Shown here piece by piece: positions 46,801 to 54,916 of a stretch of 55,247 nt of DNA. The position numbers were made by a program, and so were the translations under genes. Under the pieces are notes generated by a model that worked only from the letters and a program-made list of their open reading frames with translations, was not told the origin of the DNA and did no database searches. Source of the DNA: Deltaproteobacteria bacterium (lineage in GTDB: Bacteria; Myxococcota_A; Polyangia; Polyangiales; Ga0077539); contig CANJUR010000027.1 in the NCBI GenBank assembly GCA_947477565.1, forward strand, positions 1 through 55,247, written 5' to 3'. Position 1 is the stretch's first letter. Each line of letters begins with the position of its first letter.

Positions 46801-48299
46801 TGCCGGGGAAGGAAGACCCGCTGGGCTCTGATCCTTACGACGGGATTCTCATGGTGACGGTGCGGCTCAAGGTCGGGGCCTGGGGCGCGGAGTTCACCGA
46901 CCTGAAGAGCCTCGCGAACTCGCTGGCGCTCGTCGCCCGACGCTTCGGCCCTCGCAAGTTGAACCACTCCTGGTGCATCGGGGGAATCCACGGCAAGGGC
47001 ACGAAGCAAGAGTGGGAGTTCAAGCGGTGCCTGGTGCACTTCTCTCCGCGACTCTGCATCTCGGGCAGCACCGAGCTCGACACGGTCGACCAGTGGAAGA
47101 CCACGGTCACGTCGCAGAACAGTACCCACTCCGTCTGGACGGCCTTCGAGCTGAAGCTCGCGAACTATCACGCCATCGACTGGGATCATCCGAGCAAGAG
47201 TGCTCGACTGAGCACGCTCATCGGTCCCCAGCCGGCTCCTCCGCTTAACATCCGTCTCGGCTGGACCATCGCGACGCCAGAAGTCCAATCCATCAACACC
47301 AAACTCACAGATTTTGAAGCCCTCGCGTCCTCTGCGGTCGAGGATCGCCTCACCGCTGCGCAAGCGGTGCTCAACGCTTGCCATCAAAAACTGGCGGTGA
47401 CGTCGGATGGCCTCCTCCGAACCCAGTTGTTGGGCCTCTGGGACCGGTCCACGGAGGCCGTAGCGACTCTCACAGCGCTCTGGTGGGTCCGCCATGTTGA
47501 GGACAAGGCGAAGGCCATCAAGGGGCATGAGAAGACGGTGACCGACGTCCTCGCGGTGCACGCGCCGCAGTTTACGGTCAACTGCAAGAAGGGCACGCCC
47601 GCGAAGGCCGAGTGGGATCCATTGCCCGTCGAGGGCGACCTGCCCGAGGTCGCCGCCTGGGAGAATGAAATCTTCGAAGAACACAGGTCGGGTGCCATGT
47701 TCAATGGCGTGAAGAACCTGCTCACTGAGTACAAGGGCAAGTCGGCGCACGAACTCAGCGCTCGCATCGTGGCCCTGCGCGCCTTGATGGGCCCCGCGGC
47801 GGCGCCGGACGGGCTCGACCCGCGCGGTACCTGGAGCGCGGGTGGCAAGGCAGCGCTTGCGGCGATCGACACGCAACTCGGCGCGGCCCTCGCGGCGGCC
47901 GAGGACTTAAGGGTCCGGGATGCGGCGCTGACCGCGTGCATCCGCGAGGTCGAGACCGTGGTGAGCGCGCCAGGGACGGACCCGGCAGACGTGGCCGCGG
48001 CGAAGGCCCTCAAGGAGCGCATCAGCACCGCCTTCGGGTTCATGGCCCTCATGTGGTTTGTGCGTGACCTCGAGAAGCACTCGAAGGTGTTTCTCGATCA
48101 CCTGGAGCGGTGGGTGAGCAGCACCACCGTGACGCTCACGGGTGAATCCACGGCAGATTTCGAGGAGATGATGCTCGAGGCATTTCCGTCGATGGTGGGC
48201 GCGTACAAGGAGGCGTCAACGATCGGGGAGGACGACATCCGCGCGCTGGTGTCCGGGTTGGCACTCGACGAACTCGAAGTGATCAGTCTGCGGCCTTAA
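43887..48299 (+). CDS. Large putative injected metallopeptidase, 1470 aa
   Basis: I do not recognise the whole protein. Near residue 824 is HEHGHQSALPDEY: His824, Glu825, His828 and Asp834 fit HExxHxxAxxD, a metzincin-type zinc site with Asp as third ligand (the usual Gly is Ala). It is preceded by a Gly/Ser/Asp-rich loop. The first ~800 residues are mostly beta, with Ig-like pieces. After the motif come a Trp/Tyr-rich segment (RYFWQSAEWVRQVLKF) and, from about 1130 on, a helical C-terminal half with two similar Ala/Lys-rich blocks (AQAVLNACHQKL..., AAEDLRVRDAALTACI...). No signal peptide. Placement between a LysM protein and a beta-propeller, near DUF4123, suggests an effector. The protease claim rests on the motif alone. 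Confidence 0.75.
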   Translation: MTVHVKVSSVESAFDWQERATLAIGMFATVVVDVWFTTDLTGGKFSISHPGMETVEVEVASRKATGSWSLIGKRPIAPGDLTRVEKLKCQVRAERTTDAPEAFTLHAVSNCDTESSTAHTLRVLADGRSLTAAMVTVRLPSGAAVPVLSAARGGSTGPTSTHQNTVRAFTKFYGQLLFKDPDGVERAFPADMPVKAMLGSHPSHAIDARIGPDGILAIEMIGASLVIAQKDLKLRFEAPDGNNFVLCEVPDGAAAQTLGAEPTPDAAGNYDKRFFKLPKAWTMRQADWTVTGDDSRWVPETAHFKMTRDGLAASLGTPEAPVKLVLDPHWQYLKFEYFDRHYGHSDHGDAAKTVAPLLIAGECVKPARDDPYAEDTKSNWWLKEGEAIIQCVPWIVQKGLDGTAAARPSTDTLLRFTTAVRTCMESTSATVRNRVVATEEQLKPGPERLKFYDLPVEWQSRNYYAKLSDTAGEFGWYEEIADKPTTKAKPLVFSLDDIVLTNALGQRLGTWTHGDRLAIFANTFDDSLGDASKEGIYKPDDAAKLPWYTKTPAAGAPEEHENYVVDRPKWVRLIAAQGNLFDVFDQRTVASASAKPDYDVIGARAAVCWVDTSVQIQATTVRRWTDAGWLEIPGSAPAPGRYFLHFPTRVDQEFFSIQPYYTQEYVERFGKYLDAGSTGEIGRFDMALVRCCGVKTVGGAAVEQSINLYFHKLCFDATAHAPIGMAIDTYQVEYVRNVLNRFNGLDAKNDQGRPELLPKEPAKAIRVEVLTVLQGTPEAQAHYKISLTDSTEGGRDNRAISGVGGTGNSAPQDSGDDSGFVNAHEHGHQSALPDEYNERWSAASYGQPSFYSTLPGDPYELDGRTVEFQENNAPLMNGNHKLHNRYFWQSAEWVRQVLKFELNVKLGGTHDKYCLPPYPTALEAKRNYAFWPLNPSMNDVALAPRAPLTANRGKVDLYLYATGADAFAVKTLPGKEDPLGSDPYDGILMVTVRLKVGAWGAEFTDLKSLANSLALVARRFGPRKLNHSWCIGGIHGKGTKQEWEFKRCLVHFSPRLCISGSTELDTVDQWKTTVTSQNSTHSVWTAFELKLANYHAIDWDHPSKSARLSTLIGPQPAPPLNIRLGWTIATPEVQSINTKLTDFEALASSAVEDRLTAAQAVLNACHQKLAVTSDGLLRTQLLGLWDRSTEAVATLTALWWVRHVEDKAKAIKGHEKTVTDVLAVHAPQFTVNCKKGTPAKAEWDPLPVEGDLPEVAAWENEIFEEHRSGAMFNGVKNLLTEYKGKSAHELSARIVALRALMGPAAAPDGLDPRGTWSAGGKAALAAIDTQLGAALAAAEDLRVRDAALTACIREVETVVSAPGTDPADVAAAKALKERISTAFGFMALMWFVRDLEKHSKVFLDHLERWVSSTTVTLTGESTADFEEMMLEAFPSMVGAYKEASTIGEDDIRALVSGLALDELEVISLRP

Positions 48300-48344
48300 G
48301 ACTCCTCGGTCGCCGGTCTCGGGTTCTAGGACAGAGGCACACGG

Positions 48345-49616
48345 ATGAAGCTCTCTCTCATCGCCTTCATGCAACCGACCGTCGATACGGAGGTCGCCCC
48401 GCAGCGCATCGAGGTCGCGAGCCTCTCCGAGCGTTTCGAACTCGCACCCGCGCCGCTCCCCCCCAACGGCCCCGGGCAGCCCTTCGGCGATGCCGGGCAG
48501 ACCAGCCGTCTCGACGCCGCCCTCGGCGACCCGCTCGGGGTCACCTGGGTCCAACGATTTGCGACCCCGCTGCGGGCCGACACCCGTGCCCACAGCCTGC
48601 TTCAATTCGGCACGGCGCTCATCGTCCAGGCGTCGGTCTGGCAGCTCTTCGGCCTCGACGGCAAGGCCCGACGCGCGGGCCGCTCGGGCTCCAGCCCGCT
48701 GCTCATCTCGCCGGGCGACCGATCGTTTCGCTGGGTCAACAGCGACGGCTACCTCGTGTCCGCGCCGCTCTCCACGGGCGAGGCGTTCTGGTCGTACGGC
48801 CTGCAGCTTGGCGACGGGGCGAGCTACCCCTTCGTCGCCGCGCGCGAAAACCGGATGTTCGTCCTGGGTGGAGAACTCGCGGGCAACCCCGAGGCACATC
48901 CCCGACCGGCGACGCACTTCGCCCTCCAGGCGATCGATCTCGTGCCGCCGTTCGAGGTGTCCCCGGCGGGCAACCTGCGATCAGCACACACGCTCGGCGC
49001 GCTCACGGTGGAGTTCTCCGGCGACGTCGTCGGCGCGCTCAACCACGATGGGGTGGTCATCGCGTGGCGCGATCACGTGCTCACCGTCGGCCTCGACCTC
49101 GTTCCGGGTCGCCTGCTCACGGACAGCTTCGTGCCGCGCGCCCTTTCCGTGGGTGAAGCTGGTCGCGTCTATCTCGTCGTGCGGACGAGCGAGGGACCGC
49201 GACTGTGGATGCTCAACGCCGAGGGGCAGCGGGTGTTCTCCGCGCCGCTCCCGGACGACGCCGCGGACACCCGGGTGCCTCCCGTGGTCGCGCGGGATCA
49301 CCGGGTGTTTGTTGTGACCGACACCCGCATCGTCGCGTTCTCCCCGACGGGTGATCGGCTGTGGGAATTCGAGCCTCCGCACGGGCGGCCGCGCGCGATG
49401 GTCACCGCCGACGGATGGCTTCTCGTGGCGGCCGGCGAGACCCTCGGCGTGTTCGATGCCGAGGGGCGCTCCGCGACCCTATTTCATGCGCCCGGCGAGG
49501 TGTTTCGCACTGCGCCGATCGTGACGCCTGCGGGCGAAATCATGGTGGCTACCGAGCGCTCACTTATCTGCATCGGCCCGGCGCTCGAAGTCTTCGAGAG
49601 CACCCTCATCCGATGA
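48345..49616 (+). CDS. Beta-propeller (PQQ-like/quinoprotein) protein
   Basis: 423 residues with no signal peptide. From about residue 85 there are repeated blades of the form VWQLFGLDGKARR, RMFVLGGELAG, HDGVVIAWRD, RVYLVVRTSEGPRLWMLNAEGQRVFSAPL, RVFVVTDTRIVAFSPTGDRLWEFEPP and WLLVAAGETLGVFDAEG, typical of PQQ-like beta-propellers. PQQ-dehydrogenase active-site residues are not recognisable, so it is probably a binding scaffold. Proteins like this occur in effector cassettes of contractile injection systems. GAGG precedes the ATG by seven bases. Six bases separate its stop from the facing DUF4123 gene. Confidence 0.75.
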   Translation: MKLSLIAFMQPTVDTEVAPQRIEVASLSERFELAPAPLPPNGPGQPFGDAGQTSRLDAALGDPLGVTWVQRFATPLRADTRAHSLLQFGTALIVQASVWQLFGLDGKARRAGRSGSSPLLISPGDRSFRWVNSDGYLVSAPLSTGEAFWSYGLQLGDGASYPFVAARENRMFVLGGELAGNPEAHPRPATHFALQAIDLVPPFEVSPAGNLRSAHTLGALTVEFSGDVVGALNHDGVVIAWRDHVLTVGLDLVPGRLLTDSFVPRALSVGEAGRVYLVVRTSEGPRLWMLNAEGQRVFSAPLPDDAADTRVPPVVARDHRVFVVTDTRIVAFSPTGDRLWEFEPPHGRPRAMVTADGWLLVAAGETLGVFDAEGRSATLFHAPGEVFRTAPIVTPAGEIMVATERSLICIGPALEVFESTLIR

Positions 49617-49622
49617 CTTCCG

Positions 49623-50219
49623 TTACGGATTCCCTCCGTCTTCATCGCGGCTCTTGCGGAGGTAGTCCCCGAGCCAGTGGAGGCGCTTCTCGACGCGCAC
49701 CTCGCCCTGTCCCAACACTCCGTGATTGTTACGAAATTCCAGGATGCGGCCGGCCTCGTCGGCCTCCGTCACAAATATCTCGACCGGACCGAACATCGCG
49801 TTGAGTTCGGCCGGTCGGCACGTCGGTAGGTACATCCGCAGCACCCGCGGATCGTAGAAGCGAAACAGCATCCGGCGGCCCTGCTCGTCTTGCACGCGTA
49901 GCAGGCGACGGAAGTGTCGATGCACCGCCCCCATCGGGACCGTCGCGCGGAGGAAGACACCCCACGAATCGCCCCACGCGCGCTCGAGGAGAGTCGTCGT
50001 CGCGGGCGAGGACTTCGCCAGGTGAACGAGGTACGGCGCGACGCGGGCCAGGGCCGGGTCGAGATCGCCGATGTAGAGGCATTTTGAAGGCAGCGCTGAT
50101 GCAACGATCAGCGGGAGAACGTCGGGGTTGCGCGCGCCATCGAGGAGAACGTAGGTCGCCTCGTCGTCGCCCCTGGGCCAGAGGCGCTGCATCAACTCTG
50201 CGATGGGGACTTCAGCCAT
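49623..50219 (-). CDS. DUF4123 effector-chaperone-like protein
   Basis: 198 residues. YVLLDGARNPDVLPLIV followed by CLYIGDLDPALARVAPYLVHL, ERAWGDSWGVFLRATVPMGAVHRHFRRLLRVQ and LFRFYDPRVLRMYLPTCRPAEL is the DUF4123 pattern. Family members (Tap/TEC) load effectors onto VgrG in type VI secretion. The frame opens at 50291, but MAEVPIAELMQRL at 50219 is the family start. It is transcribed with the next gene on the minus strand (32 bases apart), facing the putative effector. No VgrG or PAAR gene is in the window, so the partner is elsewhere. High-confidence family call; the link to the 1470-residue protein is inferred. Confidence 0.88.
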   Translation of the reverse strand: MAEVPIAELMQRLWPRGDDEATYVLLDGARNPDVLPLIVASALPSKCLYIGDLDPALARVAPYLVHLAKSSPATTTLLERAWGDSWGVFLRATVPMGAVHRHFRRLLRVQDEQGRRMLFRFYDPRVLRMYLPTCRPAELNAMFGPVEIFVTEADEAGRILEFRNNHGVLGQGEVRVEKRLHWLGDYLRKSRDEDGGNP

Positions 50220-50251
50220 GCGTGCGCTCCGCTCTCTCTCTCGTGGCGGAC

Positions 50252-51235
50252 TCAGGCCGCGGCTTCGGCCTGCAGTCGCACCCGCTCGCACTCTTCGCAG
50301 AACGGAACCCCGTCCCGCGCCGCGTCGGTAAGCGTCCGCACCTGCGCGGCGACGCGATCGTTGGCCCCTGGCGTCGTGGCGTCAGGCTCGAGCACCGCTG
50401 CGTCTTCGTCGCGCCCGAGCCAGCGAATCGTGCACTGCCCGGGGTCGAGGTCGTCGAAGAACGCAAGGCCCATCGCATCGAGCGCGCCCTCGCGAATGGT
50501 GCCATTGGGAAGCTTGATCCAGTAGCGCTCGTGGGGGACTGGCTGATCGACCATGTCGAGGAGTTCGATCTCCACCCAGGTGCGCTCGACCGCGCTTCGT
50601 CCTGACGTCGGGCTCGTGCTGCTCGTCTGCGGGGTGGATTGTCCCAGCGGCAAAGCGTTTTCGGTCGCATCGCCGTCACGGCTGGGCCAGCGAATCTCCG
50701 CGGTCCCAGGATCGAGATCGCCGAAGTACGCGCGGCCGTGCTCGTCGAGCGCGCCTTCGCGCACAGTGCCGTCGGGCAGTTTGATCCAGTAGGGCTCACC
50801 GGGGACAGGGTTGCCGTCCATGTCGGTGAGTTCGAGTTCGATCCAGGTCCGCTGGCGGAGCATCGGCTCGACCGGTGCGTCGTCATTGTCGGCCCCGGTC
50901 CCGCCGCCGCCGCCGAGACTGACTCGCTCGATTCGCCAGCCCACAAGAATGCCTCGGGCGAGCGCTGCAATCACCACACTGCGTGCGTCCCCCAGGGCGA
51001 CACCGAGGCGCATCGCGTGGTGGGCAGTGACGAACGCTGCGGCGTCCAGCAGCGCCCGGTGAGCAAACCCGCTTCGCCACGCGGGTCCGGTCAGTTGGCG
51101 CAACTGCGCTTCTGCATTGCGGGCGTCGAGGCGCACGCTTTCGGGCCCGGGAGGTTCACCCCACGTCGAGAGCACGAGTTCGGAGGCGTCCCCGATGATC
51201 CTCCATGGAGGTCGCTTCATGATTGCGGAAGGCAT
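50252..51235 (-). CDS. Protein with two Ig-like repeats of the VgrG-tail type
   Basis: 327 residues as drawn from the ATG at 51235 (ATG 51220 is equally possible). The N-terminal ~110 residues are helical with no recognised family. Two copies of one repeat follow, at about 129-184 and 218-273: RTWIELELTDMDGNPVPGEP, then YWIKLPDGTVREGALDEHGR and AYFGDLDPGTAEIRWP. This beta-sandwich unit is common at the C-terminus of VgrG and in type VI associated proteins. A Ser/Thr linker separates the copies, and a CEEC pair (about 313) lies near the end. Probably an adaptor of the same secretion cassette. The catalytic role, if any, is unknown. Confidence 0.75.
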   Translation of the reverse strand: MPSAIMKRPPWRIIGDASELVLSTWGEPPGPESVRLDARNAEAQLRQLTGPAWRSGFAHRALLDAAAFVTAHHAMRLGVALGDARSVVIAALARGILVGWRIERVSLGGGGGTGADNDDAPVEPMLRQRTWIELELTDMDGNPVPGEPYWIKLPDGTVREGALDEHGRAYFGDLDPGTAEIRWPSRDGDATENALPLGQSTPQTSSTSPTSGRSAVERTWVEIELLDMVDQPVPHERYWIKLPNGTIREGALDAMGLAFFDDLDPGQCTIRWLGRDEDAAVLEPDATTPGANDRVAAQVRTLTDAARDGVPFCEECERVRLQAEAAA

Positions 51236-51367
51236 CGCAGCACCGCGCGCCCGGTGGTGTCAACGCAATGTCTCTCCCGCGGTCTGATGCTCCGCGCACG
51301 CAAGCAGAATTCGTCGCTATCCGAGGGTTCGATCCGCCCGACTTCGATGAGGTTCATTTCATGCGCG

Positions 51368-51383
51368 GAGGGCGTTTGCCCTC
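51368..51383. promoter_or_regulatory. Hairpin in the purB upstream region
   Basis: GAGGGC-GTTT-GCCCTC, a perfect six-bp stem with a four-base loop, lies about 170 bases before purB. It may be an operator or a small hairpin; there is no T-run. Confidence 0.3.
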
Positions 51384-51494
51384 GTCGCTTCTGGGGTGCC
51401 AATCGACACGATGTTCAAGCACTCCGAAATCTTGATCGGGGAGAGGGCTTCGCGGTCTTTGCGTTTCTGCCGGTCGAAGTTCGAGCCCCCTGGC

Positions 51495-51525
51495 GACGAA
51501 GCCCGACGCTGCTTTGCCCTTCGTC
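51495..51525 (+). promoter_or_regulatory. Leader hairpin before purB
   Basis: GACGAAG (51495-51501) pairs with CTTCGTC (51519-51525) around a 17-base loop, 29 bases before the purB ATG. It could act as a leader structure. It lacks the conserved three-way junction of a purine riboswitch. Confidence 0.3.
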
Positions 51526-51554
51526 TCCCGTCTGTGGCAAGAGCCTCCGCGCCG

Positions 51555-52859
51555 ATGATCCCCCGCTACACGCCTGCTGAGTTTTCCGCGCTCTGGTCCC
51601 CGGAGCGTCGCTATCAAACCTGGCTCGATGTCGAGCTTGCCGCCTGCGCATCGATGGAGACCGAGGGGCTCGTCCCCGCCGGAACCTCCGCGAAGATCCG
51701 GGCGCTCCCGCTCGCGATCGATCCGTCGCGTATCGACGAGATCGAGCGCACCACCCGGCACGACGTGATTGCATTTCTCACGCACGTCGAAGAGTTGGCC
51801 GGCGAGCCTGCGCGGTGGCTCCACCGGGGGATGACCTCGAGTGACGTGCTCGACACGTCCTTCGCCATCCTGCTGCGCGACGCGGCCACGATGTGTCTCG
51901 ACCGCCTCGATGGGCTGCTCGCGGCGCTGCGCGAGAAGGCCGAGGCACACCGGCTCACCCCGATGATCGGCCGCTCTCACGGCATTCACGCCGAGCCGAT
52001 CACCTTCGGGCTTGCGCTCGCGGGGCACCTCGCGGAGCTCACTCGCTCGCGGGTGCGGCTTCGCACGGCCCGTGACGAGGTCGCCGTCGGCAGCCTCTCC
52101 GGCGCAGTCGGAACGTACGCCCACCTCTCTCCTGCCTTTGAGTCCCGCGCCCTCGCGGCGCTCGGTCTCGGCGTCGAGACCGTCGCCACGCAGGTGATTC
52201 CGCGCGACCGTCACGCGGCTTACTTCTCGGCCTTCGCGGTGGTGGCGGGTGCGATTGAGCGCTTTGCGGTGCAGGTCCGGCACTGGCAGCGCTCGGAGGT
52301 GATGGAGGCCGAAGAGGCGTTTTCCATCGGGCAGAAGGGCTCCTCCGCGATGCCCCACAAGCGCAACCCCATCCTTTCGGAGAACCTTTGCGGGCTCGCG
52401 CGAATGATGCGCGCCTTCGCCGGTGCCGCGCTCGAGAACACCGCGCTCTGGCACGAGCGGGACATCTCGCACTCCTCCGCCGAGCGCATGCTTGCGCCGG
52501 ACGCGACGACCACCCTTGGGTTCATGTTGGAGCGCGCGACAACGCTGGTGAAGGGGCTGGTGGTGTACGTCCCGAATATGCGGGAAAACCTCGACCTTGC
52601 CCGCGGGCTCTGGGCGAGCGAGGCCGTGCTTCTGGCGCTGGTCGCGGCGGGCACCGGGCGGCAGGAGGGCTACGTGCTTGTCCAGCGCAACGCGATGCGT
52701 GCGTGGAAGGGCGAAGGGGATTTCCGTGCGTTGCTGGGCGAAGATGCGGACGTGAGCGCCCGACTCCCCGCTGCCACTCTCGACGCGTGCTTCGATCTCA
52801 CGCACGCGCTACGTCACGTCGATGCGGTGATCACCCGTGCCGTGGAGGCATCCCGATGA
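51555..52859 (+). CDS. purB: Adenylosuccinate lyase
   Basis: 434 residues. It splits SAICAR and adenylosuccinate in purine synthesis. [29 protein letters not shown] is the family start, [12 protein letters not shown] the substrate loop, [14 protein letters not shown] carries the catalytic His, and [15 protein letters not shown] is the fumarase/ASL signature with the catalytic Ser. The length fits. The frame is open to 51396, but ATG 51555 is clearly right. Its stop overlaps purC by four bases (ATGA), so they are one operon. Confidence 0.95.
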   Translation: MIPRYTPAEFSALWSPERRYQTWLDVELAACASMETEGLVPAGTSAKIRALPLAIDPSRIDEIERTTRHDVIAFLTHVEELAGEPARWLHRGMTSSDVLDTSFAILLRDAATMCLDRLDGLLAALREKAEAHRLTPMIGRSHGIHAEPITFGLALAGHLAELTRSRVRLRTARDEVAVGSLSGAVGTYAHLSPAFESRALAALGLGVETVATQVIPRDRHAAYFSAFAVVAGAIERFAVQVRHWQRSEVMEAEEAFSIGQKGSSAMPHKRNPILSENLCGLARMMRAFAGAALENTALWHERDISHSSAERMLAPDATTTLGFMLERATTLVKGLVVYVPNMRENLDLARGLWASEAVLLALVAAGTGRQEGYVLVQRNAMRAWKGEGDFRALLGEDADVSARLPAATLDACFDLTHALRHVDAVITRAVEASR

Positions 52860-53836
52860 TCGATGACGCCACGATTCGCGCCGCGCTCGACCACCCGCTG
52901 GAGTCGGTCTCGCTGCCGCGGCTCGGCAAGTTTTACGGCGGCAAGGTCCGCGATAACTGGTCGCTCCCGGATGGTCGACGGGTGCTGGTCACCTCCGACC
53001 GAATCAGTGCCTTTGATCGCGTGCTCGGCACCATCCCCCTGAAGGGTCAGGTGCTCTCGCAACTGAGCGCGTTCTGGTTTGAGCAGACCGCCGATGTGGT
53101 GCCAAACCACCTCATCGCGTCGCCAGACCCCAACGTGGCGCTCGCCTGGGAGTGCGTGCCCTTGCCCGTCGAGGTTGTGGTTCGCTCGTACCTTACCGGC
53201 GTCACCAGCACCTCCGTCTGGACGGCGTATGGTCGCGGCGATCGCACCTTCTGCGGGCACGCTCTCCCCGACGGACTCCGTAAAAACGACCCGCTCCCTC
53301 TAGCGATTGTTACGCCTAGTACCAAGGCCCCGAAGGGTGACCACGACGTCTCCGTCTCTGCCGCGAAGCTCATCGCCGACGGGGTGATCTCCGCTGCGGA
53401 CATGGCCCAGGTGTCGGAGATGGCGCTCGCTCTCTTCGCGCGGGGGCAGGCGTTGTGCGCGCGGCACGGGCTCATCCTGGTCGATACCAAGTACGAGTTT
53501 GGTCGGCTGCCCGCGGCGCGCGGCGGAGGCATCGTGGTGATCGATGAGGTGCACACGCCGGACTCGTCGAGGTTCTGGTTTGCGGAGAGCTACGCCGAAC
53601 GGCACTCGAGCGGCGAGGAGCCCGAGAGCTTTGACAAGGAGTACGTGCGGCGGTGGCTCGTGGCGCAGGGTTTTACCGGTGATGGTAAGATTCCGCCGTT
53701 GACCGACGAGGTTCGGATGGAGGCGGCGCGGCGGTACATCGCGGCGTACGAGCGAATCACGGGACGTACCTTCGTGGCCGACCTGCGGCCGCCGCAGGCG
53801 CGTATCGAGGCGGCCCTCGCGGCCGTCGGGTTGTAG
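52856..53836 (+). CDS. purC: SAICAR synthase
   Basis: 326 residues, the longer form of phosphoribosylaminoimidazole-succinocarboxamide synthase (the E. coli enzyme is much shorter). It joins aspartate to CAIR with ATP, upstream of PurB's first reaction. Motifs: [29 protein letters not shown] (KGKVRD-type ATP site and SAFD), [46 protein letters not shown] and [15 protein letters not shown] coupling to purB means the two enzymes sharing SAICAR are made together. PurS follows after 16 bases. Confidence 0.95.
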   Translation: MIDDATIRAALDHPLESVSLPRLGKFYGGKVRDNWSLPDGRRVLVTSDRISAFDRVLGTIPLKGQVLSQLSAFWFEQTADVVPNHLIASPDPNVALAWECVPLPVEVVVRSYLTGVTSTSVWTAYGRGDRTFCGHALPDGLRKNDPLPLAIVTPSTKAPKGDHDVSVSAAKLIADGVISAADMAQVSEMALALFARGQALCARHGLILVDTKYEFGRLPAARGGGIVVIDEVHTPDSSRFWFAESYAERHSSGEEPESFDKEYVRRWLVAQGFTGDGKIPPLTDEVRMEAARRYIAAYERITGRTFVADLRPPQARIEAALAAVGL

Positions 53837-53852
53837 AACGGGAGCGATGACG

Positions 53853-54113
53853 ATGAGAGCCAGGGTGACGGTGACGCTGAAGCGCGAAGTGCTCGATCCG
53901 CAGGGCGAGGCGATTCGTCGGGGGCTCGACGCTCTCGGGCTGCAGGGCGTGCGAGAGGTGCGTGTGGGGAAGGTCATCGAGGTTGAACTCGACGACGCGG
54001 TGACGGACGCGCCGCGGTTGCTGCGCGAGGCGGCGGACAAGCTGCTTGCCAACCCGGTGATGGAAGACTTCGCGGTGGAGATCATCGACTCCGCGGGGAA
54101 GACCGTCGCGTGA
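53853..54113 (+). CDS. purS: PurS subunit of phosphoribosylformylglycinamidine synthase
   Basis: 86 residues. MRARVTVTLKREVLDPQGEAI...LGLQGVREVRVGKVIEVEL is the PurS fold. It bridges PurL and PurQ in the three-subunit FGAM synthase of Gram-positive-type bacteria. Two ATGs are possible (53847 and 53853); GGGAG at 53840-53844 gives better spacing for 53853, which also matches the family start (MRARVxVTLK). PurQ and PurL, which often follow, are not here. Its TGA overlaps the GTG of the next lipoprotein gene. Confidence 0.93.
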   Translation: MRARVTVTLKREVLDPQGEAIRRGLDALGLQGVREVRVGKVIEVELDDAVTDAPRLLREAADKLLANPVMEDFAVEIIDSAGKTVA

Positions 54114-54715
54114 CGGTGCGCCGGATCTCCGTAGCGGCGCTTGCGTTTGCGCTCGCGGGTTGCGGGGGTGATGCGGTGCCGGAGGACGTCCCCCGATTCG
54201 ACCCGCGCGATGCGGTGATCCAGGAGGTGCGCGACGCGACGACGGCGGACGCGTGGGCTCGTGCCGACGTGGTTCGCTCCATCGATGTGATTCCCCTGGG
54301 AGACCTGCCGGGCGTGTCCGATGCGGGCGGGTCTGCGGACGCCGCCACGGCATGTCAGGCGGTCTCCGAGGACTACGCGGCGGCGGTGCGGGAGGCGCAG
54401 GCGTGCAGCGTTGACGGCGACTGCGCGGCTCGCGTGTGCGAGACCCTCTGTTGCGCGTGCGAGGTGTTCGTCAACCAGGGCACGACGGAGTACGCGCGGT
54501 TGCAACTCCTGCGCGAGCGATGGCAGGTTTTGAACTGCGCATCGATGGGGCGGTGTGCGGGCGGCGGCTGCGGTGCGGCGGCTGCGGCGTCGTGCTCGGC
54601 CGAGGGGCGCTGCGTGACGGTGCGCGATCGGATGACGGACGGCGGCGTAGGGGATGTGTCGGCGTTCCGGATCGGTGCGCGAGGGGATGCTGCGATGGAC
54701 AGCGCATCACGCTGA
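54110..54715 (+). CDS. Cys-rich lipoprotein coupled to purS
   Basis: 201 residues. The GTG at 54110 overlaps the purS stop by four bases (GTGA). MTVRRISVAALAFALAGC is a lipoprotein signal with Cys18. The stalk is Asp/Val-rich. A Cys cluster follows: ACSVDGDCAARVCETLCCAC (about residues 104-123), and CASMGRCAGGGCG later. I do not recognise the domain, and it has no visible link to purine synthesis; it probably rides on the operon. Function unknown. Confidence 0.75.
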   Translation: MTVRRISVAALAFALAGCGGDAVPEDVPRFDPRDAVIQEVRDATTADAWARADVVRSIDVIPLGDLPGVSDAGGSADAATACQAVSEDYAAAVREAQACSVDGDCAARVCETLCCACEVFVNQGTTEYARLQLLRERWQVLNCASMGRCAGGGCGAAAAASCSAEGRCVTVRDRMTDGGVGDVSAFRIGARGDAAMDSASR

Positions 54716-54916
54716 AGGCGGAGGGCGGCCGTGACAAAAGATGGGCGTCGGGCCCGGGCGATCGTCGAGAACGACCCGAGGACCGTGGCGTGACCCCGGG
54801 ACTCTTGTTCGGGTGGAGCGCCCATCGCCAACATGGACCTGTAACGGGCCCAACATGGACGTGTAAACGTGGTGCGGACTGACGAAACCGGGGCTGCCGT
54901 GGCAGTGTGCGAAGTC
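54716..54916. other. Gap before the Uma2 gene
   Basis: No gene seen. It contains two copies of a 17-base direct repeat (54828-54844 and 54850-54866). Confidence 0.4.
54828..54866. repeat. Direct repeat, 22-bp period, two copies
   Basis: CCAACATGGACCTGTAA at 54828-54844 recurs as CCAACATGGACGTGTAA at 54850-54866, with one mismatch. The spacer is ACGGG-like sequence. It may be a protein-binding site array or a mobile-element scar. Confidence 0.75.

Larger units (their letters stand above)
51236..51554. other. Divergent intergenic region before purB
   Basis: No gene is seen in this 319-base region. It separates the secretion cassette (minus) from the purine genes (plus) and contains two inverted repeats, 51368-51383 and 51495-51525, described separately. 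I could not assign a promoter with confidence. Confidence 0.4.

Noticed and set aside
45948..47876. A 642-codon minus-strand frame inside the 1470-residue gene
   Set aside because: It is very rich in Arg/Val/Leu/Ala, as expected from antisense reading of a G+C-rich gene, and has no domain or start signal.
51495..51525. A purine riboswitch before purB
   Set aside because: There is one hairpin only. The three-way junction and conserved loop bases of the purine aptamer are not seen.
51354..52805. A 483-codon minus-strand frame
   Set aside because: It is antisense to purB, which is certain from its signature motifs.
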